From the NCBI GenBank assembly GCA_018819325.1, contig JAHJQJ010000021.1, positions 1 to 34,614 of the forward strand: 34,614 nucleotides of DNA. The letters are read 5' to 3'. The stretch comes from Patescibacteria group bacterium. GTDB lineage: Bacteria; Patescibacteriota; Microgenomatia; UBA1400; MFAQ01. This document shows, piece by piece, positions 29,975 to 34,614 of this stretch. Positions within the stretch are counted from its first letter, which is position 1. Every line of letters starts with the position of its first letter. Position numbers and translations under genes: made by a program. The notes under the pieces were generated by a model, which ran no database searches, was not told where the DNA came from, and was given only the letters and a program-made list of their open reading frames with translations.

Positions 29975-31074
29975 AGTGATTTGTAGGCTTTAATGGTTTC
30001 TCTGGCTGTTTTGGTCCAGGAGAATCTTTTTACCCTTAAAAAACCTTTTGCTTTTAGGTTTTTTAATACTTCTCTGTCCCCCATTATTTGCTCTAGCCTC
30101 AATATGAGACTTTTTTGATTATATGGATCAAAATAAAGAGCGGCGTTGCTATAGACCTCTGGTAAGCAGGTGGCGTCTGAAGAGAGAACTGGTAAGCCGG
30201 CCGCCATGGCTTCTAGACCGGTGAGACCAAAACCTTCAATAAGAGAGGGATGAACTAAGGCTAAGGCTTGAGAGTAAAGAACGGCCAGATCGTTATCCGG
30301 AACAAACCCTAAATAGTGAACATGGTTGTTTTTATTTATTTTATTTTCGAAAACACTGCGTGCACAAACAATAGCCAGAGTTAATTGGTGCTTATGGATT
30401 TTGTTAAAGTTTTTAATGGCTGAAACTAAAAAGTTGATGTTCTTGTGGGGATACAGATTGCCTGTGTAAATAACGAATGGTTTACGAAGATTGTATTTTT
30501 TGAATATATGACTAGGTTTGATTTTTACATCCACCTTAAGAGCCTTATCCACGGCTTCGTAGGTTACGTGAACCTTCTGGGGGTTTAAGTTGTAGTTGTT
30601 AACTAAATTATCCTTCCAAAATTTACTTGGGGTAATTATAATTTTGGCTTTACGGATATTTATAGCAACAGCGAAACGATAAGCCAGTTGCTTAATCCAG
30701 TAAACTTGGGGTGATCTAGTGGTGGATTCCTTGCCTGTGGAGATGTGTTTTATGAGATCGTGAATTGTAATAACAAGTTTGCCAGGGTAAAAAATGGGGG
30801 CGTTAAAATGGGGAACGTGCAAAAGATCAAGCTTGGCACGAGCAAATATAAATGGGTTTATTATTTGTTCGGCGAATGAATAAATTGGGGTGTTTAACTT
30901 AACAAACTTAAATTTTTTTAGAGATTCGATCTCTGATTTAATATCTTGGTTGCCAAAAATGACGTAGGTATTTTTGCGATCCGCTTGAGCTAGGGCCAGA
31001 ATTAGATTTCTGGTGTATCGGCCTATACCAGTATGTTTATTGCCATATAATCTGGCGTCGATACCTATTTGCAT
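29971..31074 (-). CDS. GT4 glycosyltransferase (mannosyltransferase-like)
   Basis: GT-B fold enzyme of 367 aa. N-terminal M-Q-I-G-I-D-A-R-L-Y...H-T-G-I-G-R-Y-T-R-N-L is typical of MtfB/WbdB-like mannosyltransferases; next come T-I-H-D-L, then V-I-Y-T-G-N-L-Y-P-H-K-N-I and the donor motif E-G-F-G-L-T-G-L-E-A-M-A-A-G-L-P-V. The start is 1 nt after the preceding gene's stop, so it is the last gene of the 34567-29971 run. Its 3' end has a partial copy at 29369-29419. Donor specificity is inferred only from family resemblance and the nearby manC. Confidence 0.9.
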   Translation of the reverse strand: MQIGIDARLYGNKHTGIGRYTRNLILALAQADRKNTYVIFGNQDIKSEIESLKKFKFVKLNTPIYSFAEQIINPFIFARAKLDLLHVPHFNAPIFYPGKLVITIHDLIKHISTGKESTTRSPQVYWIKQLAYRFAVAINIRKAKIIITPSKFWKDNLVNNYNLNPQKVHVTYEAVDKALKVDVKIKPSHIFKKYNLRKPFVIYTGNLYPHKNINFLVSAIKNFNKIHKHQLTLAIVCARSVFENKINKNNHVHYLGFVPDNDLAVLYSQALALVHPSLIEGFGLTGLEAMAAGLPVLSSDATCLPEVYSNAALYFDPYNQKSLILRLEQIMGDREVLKNLKAKGFLRVKRFSWTKTARETIKAYKSL

Positions 31075-31075
31075 A

Positions 31076-31987
31076 TTAACTTAGTTGCCATTTGAGTAAT
31101 CTAAGAGATCCTTTTATTTTAATTCCCAACATCATAAACCAAATAAAGGGTGCTGGGTATTTTTTAGAGTAGTGTTTTTTAATAAATATTTCCCACGCCC
31201 TGATTGACGCTCTGGCTATTTTTATTTTTATTTTTTTGCTGGCTTGGGTAATTTTTTTAGTTTCTTGTCTAATGCCAGAAGAAGCCCCTTTTAAATGAAG
31301 AGTGCTAACTTTGGGGTAATAGATTATTTTGTAACCAGCCTGTTGTAGTCTGTAGCAGATGTCTATGTCTTCTCCGTAGAAAAAATAGTCTTCGTCCCAA
31401 CCGCCTATTTGATTAAACAGTTTTAAAGATATTAAAAAATATGAACCGGCTATTACAGGAACTGCTGTAGGGCGTTTGATTTGCCTAAAACCTAGGTGGT
31501 ATAAATTGAAGACTAAAGATTTGGGGAATATTTTTGATAGGCCAAAAAGACGGCAAAAAGTATTCCAGGGTGTGGGGAAGCCACGACGATTGTCATAGTC
31601 TGTGGTGCCATCTGCTAGAAGCAGTTTAATGGTTAGAGCACCAACTTTGGGGTGTTTTTTAAGATACTTTAGGGGTTTAACCAGGCTGAACTTTTTTAAA
31701 ACGGTGTCGGAGTTTAAAAAAAGTAAGTAATTAGAGTTTGCCAGCTTGGCCCCTATATTATTGGCTTTGGCAAAACCTAGATTTTTATTATTTTGAATTA
31801 ATTGAACTTGAGGATATTTTTTGTTGACCATGTGAACACTGCCGTCTGTAGATTTATTGTCAACCACAATAACCTCTATACCTTGCTTGGGGTGGATAGC
31901 TTTGTAAACGGAGACTAAACAGTCGTCAAGAAGCTTACGGGTATTGTAAGTAACAATGATAATGGCCAGATCTTTTTTGGGGAGCAT
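31076..31987 (-). CDS. GT2 glycosyltransferase (rhamnosyltransferase-like)
   Basis: GT-A fold enzyme of 303 aa. It starts I-I-I-V-T-Y-N-T-R-K-L-L, has the nucleotide-binding V-D-N-K-S-T-D-G-S, N-L-G-F-A-K-A-N-N-I-G, the D-x-D equivalent L-N-S-D-T, and the acidic acceptor motif Y-G-E-D-I-D-I-C-Y-R. The order and spacing fit WbbL-like rhamnosyltransferases, but related enzymes use other sugars. The last 40 residues form a basic amphipathic helix that may touch the membrane. The start overlaps the upstream stop by one base (TAATG). Confidence 0.9.
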   Translation of the reverse strand: MLPKKDLAIIIVTYNTRKLLDDCLVSVYKAIHPKQGIEVIVVDNKSTDGSVHMVNKKYPQVQLIQNNKNLGFAKANNIGAKLANSNYLLFLNSDTVLKKFSLVKPLKYLKKHPKVGALTIKLLLADGTTDYDNRRGFPTPWNTFCRLFGLSKIFPKSLVFNLYHLGFRQIKRPTAVPVIAGSYFLISLKLFNQIGGWDEDYFFYGEDIDICYRLQQAGYKIIYYPKVSTLHLKGASSGIRQETKKITQASKKIKIKIARASIRAWEIFIKKHYSKKYPAPFIWFMMLGIKIKGSLRLLKWQLS

Positions 31988-33186
31988 TATTTTTTGTTTA
32001 ATTGATGATAAATAGAGCTTAATTTAGTGGCAATATTTTTGTAATTGTAGTTTTTTTCTACATGGGCTCGTGCGTTTTTGGCTAGTTTTTCTGCTAACTG
32101 GGGAGATTTTATCAGCTTAACAATGTGTTTGCTAAGGGTGAGCGGGGTGTTACCTATTAAAACATGGACGCCGTGCTTGGCGCCCAAACCCTGGATACCA
32201 ACTTTGGTGGAGACAATTGGTTGCTGACTAGCCATGGCGGCTAGGTTTTTTAAACGTGTTCCACCAGGACCCCTAATGGTAGAGGCGAAAACAGTGTCTT
32301 GATTCCAGGCTTTTACCAAGCTATTAGTGTCGTCTTCTGGCAGATTTTCAATGTTAATTGAGTGGCTTGACAAATCAATTATGTTTTTGGGGATATGTTG
32401 GCCAACAATATGTAATTTGACATTAGGAATTTCCTTTTTTACCAGGGGAAAGACTTGTCCAATCAGAAGATGGGCGGCTTCTTTGTTTTGCAACCACTTA
32501 AAATTAGAAACAAAAAGAATAACAGGGTTTTTACCAGTCCAAGATGTTTTTTTCTTGAATAGATTTAGATTGACTCCGTTGGGTACTATTTTAACGTCGA
32601 GGTCTGGTAAAAGTTTTTTCATTTCTTGACTGTCTTGATGAGATACGGCTACCACTTGATCAGCTTTTTGCCAGTAATATTTTTCCCAGTATTTAAGCTT
32701 AGCAAGATCGATGTTAAATAACGGTCTAATAAAGATGGAGGCCGTGTTGTTTATATAATGCTGGTATACCAAGTACTCGATTGTTTGGTCTACCAAGACA
32801 ATGGGGGTGGTTGTTTCTGGAATACTAGGCATGACGTAAAAAGTTTCGGCGTGGATGATGTCATAATTTCCTGTATCAAGTTCTTTTTTTACGGCTGCTT
32901 TTACACCAGGAGCGGAGTTTCTAACAATTAAAAATGGCTGACTGGTAAAGCCGGTACGAATTATGTTTTTAAGAGTAAAGGGGTTGGGACTTCTTTGGAA
33001 GGTAAGTATTTTGTGGCAGTATTTTAAAAGATGCTTTTTGTATTTATTCTCACTTTTATTTTTTATTAAAGAAACTAAAGTTATTTGATGATTTTTATAT
33101 AGGTGCTTGAGCAGATTTAGAGTTCTAATTTGACCACCAGAGGAATCGGGATAAGGCAGATATGGGGTGAGCATTAAAATCTTCAT
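31987..33186 (-). CDS. GT4-type glycosyltransferase
   Basis: GT-B fold enzyme of 399 aa with N-terminal M-L-T-P-Y-L-P-Y-P-D-S-S-G-G-Q-I-R and central V-D-Q-T-I-E-Y-L, V-V-A-V-S-H-Q-D and I-V-P-N-G-V-N-L-N-L-F. The donor region is less canonical: instead of E-G-F-G-x-x-x-x-E it has a G-P-G-G-T-R-L-K-N-L-A-A-M-A stretch, as in the PEP-CTERM/exopolysaccharide subgroup. It lies 1 nt after the GT-C gene. The acceptor and sugar are unknown. Confidence 0.87.
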   Translation of the reverse strand: MKILMLTPYLPYPDSSGGQIRTLNLLKHLYKNHQITLVSLIKNKSENKYKKHLLKYCHKILTFQRSPNPFTLKNIIRTGFTSQPFLIVRNSAPGVKAAVKKELDTGNYDIIHAETFYVMPSIPETTTPIVLVDQTIEYLVYQHYINNTASIFIRPLFNIDLAKLKYWEKYYWQKADQVVAVSHQDSQEMKKLLPDLDVKIVPNGVNLNLFKKKTSWTGKNPVILFVSNFKWLQNKEAAHLLIGQVFPLVKKEIPNVKLHIVGQHIPKNIIDLSSHSINIENLPEDDTNSLVKAWNQDTVFASTIRGPGGTRLKNLAAMASQQPIVSTKVGIQGLGAKHGVHVLIGNTPLTLSKHIVKLIKSPQLAEKLAKNARAHVEKNYNYKNIATKLSSIYHQLNKK

Positions 33187-33187
33187 A

Positions 33188-34567
33188 TTAAAGTTTCAAA
33201 ATTACAAATTGATCGGTTTTCTCTAGGACTTCAAAATTGGGATTTTGCATTAATTTGTTGGTGTCTGTATCAAAATTAACCGAGACGTAATGGGTGGCAC
33301 CCAAAGAAACCATTTGGTCTATGTCGTGGGTTAAAAGCGGCCAACCATAACGGTTGGTTTGGTATAGAAAGGCCGTGTCGCCCATGTAGGGAGCGATGAC
33401 TCTGGCGTCTTTGGGGAGTAATTTATCTACAGCTTGACCGGCCACGATAATGCTGGGGTTGTTTATCTGGTAGAGACCTTTAATTTCGTACCAAGAGAAA
33501 GCCGAGCTTAAGATAAAAATTACAATGGCTGTGGCCCAGAGAAGGGGTCTTGAAAATAAAGTTTTGGGTAGGGAGGTAAGGGTGGCTACTCCCCTGCCTA
33601 GCAACAAACTAATAAATGGCATGGTTATGCTTTGGTAGTAGTCGTGGGTAATGTTGCCACTAGCTAAAACGCTAAAGTAGGCAAGGATGCCGACTGCAAA
33701 TAGTGCATAGCTCCAGTTTAAGGTTTTAATGGGTTTTTTAAGAAGCCCAAGGACTAAGAAAATACTGCCCCAATAGCCCAAGATTAATTTACCCAAGCGT
33801 TCGGCAAATAACCACCTAAACCAAGCGGGTCTAAACCTAATACCGTTTTGGTTAAAAAGCCAGTCGGAAGCAGGGATCCCTGCTGGGAAGTGGCTGATCC
33901 AAGACCGCCAAAGAATAAAGGGGGTTAAGGCAAGTATTCCGTAGATGATAAATTTCTTAAAATTATTTTTATTTATTAAAAGCAGGTACGGAAGAATAAA
34001 AAACACGGCATAGGGTTTAACTAAAAGGGCAAGGCTAAAAAATATGGCAGAAAATAATAATTTTGATTGGATGGCTAGAAAAAATGAGGCTAGAAAAAGT
34101 GTAATCATTAACGGTTCTGGCAGAATTACTCTGGAGTAAAATATATTAAATGGTAAAAGGGCAAAAAATATAGATGAATAAAGGGCGGTTTTTTTGCCTG
34201 ATATCTTATTGGCAATTAAATAAATAAAGGTTAAGGAAATAAGAGATAAGATAACGGAGGTTAATCTGCCGGCGGTTTCTAGATTTAGGTTCCCCAGACG
34301 AAAAACCCCCAGATGCATTAAGTTATATAAAGGAAACTCTACCATTCTGTAGCCATTGGGATTTTCTAGGCCGGAAGGGATGTTGGAAATATCTTGGTAA
34401 CGAGGGATAAATAGATTAACGCCTTCTTGACTGAAAACTCTAGTAACTGAAGCGGTATCTGCCTGACGCCAGGAATGCCAATCGGCTACGGGGCTATCTA
34501 TTTTATAAAGCCTGACCATAAGGGCCATGACTAGTATTAAGAAAAATGCAAGATGCTTTTTGATCAT
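33188..34567 (-). CDS. GT-C membrane glycosyltransferase (PMT/ArnT-like, GT39/GT83 type)
   Basis: Polytopic enzyme that uses a polyprenyl-phosphate sugar and acts outside the membrane. The 459 aa have about ten to eleven hydrophobic segments. The first outside loop has D-S-P-V-A-D-W-H-S-W-R-Q-A-D-T-A-S, a GT-C loop with acidic residues near the first helix, and further on N-P-N-G-Y-R-M-V-E-F-P-L-Y-N. The last 90 residues form a soluble tail. I chose ATG 34567; an in-frame TTG at 34603 would add 12 residues but overlaps a CATAAT hexamer and an inverted repeat. It heads the visible glycosyltransferase run. Confidence 0.85.
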   Translation of the reverse strand: MIKKHLAFFLILVMALMVRLYKIDSPVADWHSWRQADTASVTRVFSQEGVNLFIPRYQDISNIPSGLENPNGYRMVEFPLYNLMHLGVFRLGNLNLETAGRLTSVILSLISLTFIYLIANKISGKKTALYSSIFFALLPFNIFYSRVILPEPLMITLFLASFFLAIQSKLLFSAIFFSLALLVKPYAVFFILPYLLLINKNNFKKFIIYGILALTPFILWRSWISHFPAGIPASDWLFNQNGIRFRPAWFRWLFAERLGKLILGYWGSIFLVLGLLKKPIKTLNWSYALFAVGILAYFSVLASGNITHDYYQSITMPFISLLLGRGVATLTSLPKTLFSRPLLWATAIVIFILSSAFSWYEIKGLYQINNPSIIVAGQAVDKLLPKDARVIAPYMGDTAFLYQTNRYGWPLLTHDIDQMVSLGATHYVSVNFDTDTNKLMQNPNFEVLEKTDQFVILKL

Positions 34568-34589
34568 GATTTGGTGCTTAGTGATAGAC

Positions 34590-34613
34590 CCATTATGCTC
34601 CAAAACATAATGG
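34590..34613. repeat. Inverted repeat upstream of the GT-C gene
   Basis: Arms CCATTATG (34590-34597) and CATAATGG (34606-34613) around an 8-nt loop. On the minus strand one arm contains CATAAT, a possible -10, so this could be an operator over the promoter of the glycosyltransferase run. Confidence 0.45.
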
Positions 34614-34614
34614 C

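Noticed and set aside
1..34614. tRNA or rRNA genes
   Set aside because: No T-arm plus acceptor-stem pattern or rRNA signature was seen in any gap; most gaps are accounted for by repeats.

Overview
The window looks like a chromosomal segment of a Candidate Phyla Radiation (Patescibacteria) bacterium, possibly from the Microgenomates or a related group. The phylum-level call is inference. It rests on compact, mostly overlapping genes, short versions of several division proteins, an IleRS with an eukaryote/archaea-like HHAWG active-site motif, DUF4012 and GT-C proteins typical of CPR glycan loci, few recognisable Shine-Dalgarno sites, and many small palindromic repeats. The genetic code looks standard: UGA is used as a stop, for example in rsmH and manC.

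Layout. 1-302 (+) is the end of signal peptidase I, tail-to-tail with parB. From 19465 down to 299 nearly everything is on the minus strand and forms an extended division and cell-wall (dcw) cluster: mraZ, rsmH, ftsL-like, ftsI, [peptidase island, + strand], dgkA, mraY, small coiled-coil gene, ftsW, murG, ftsQ-like, ftsA, ftsZ, ileS, rodA, rplU, RNA methyltransferase, rpmA, parB. The order follows the classical dcw cluster, but murC/D/E/F, murB and ddl are all absent from it. 19744-23738 is a mixed region: an orphan + strand ORF, a helical-repeat protein, a membrane-anchored protein, glyS and a possible BECR-like nuclease. 23930-34567 (minus) is a surface-glycan locus: a GT-C transferase, three GT4 enzymes, one GT2, GDP-mannose pyrophosphorylase, a WcaJ-type initiating transferase and a DUF4012 protein, followed by recO. 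A hicBA toxin-antitoxin pair with a frameshifted hicA interrupts it.

Four patterns stand out. (1) At least ten transcription units have a -10 hexamer, usually the extended TGnTAnnnT form, exactly 6 or 8-9 nt before the start codon, which predicts leaderless mRNAs. (2) The intergenic gaps are mosaics of about eight families of small palindromic elements, and four of these sit in frame inside genes (parB, the methyltransferase, ftsZ, the DUF4012 gene). (3) Two inserted cassettes (the peptidase, and hicBA) are flanked by duplicated fragments of neighbouring genes, one of which is an intact dgkA'-'ftsI chimeric micro-ORF with a clear microhomology junction. (4) mraZ has a near-consensus promoter followed by two tandem 10-mers that fit a MraZ operator.
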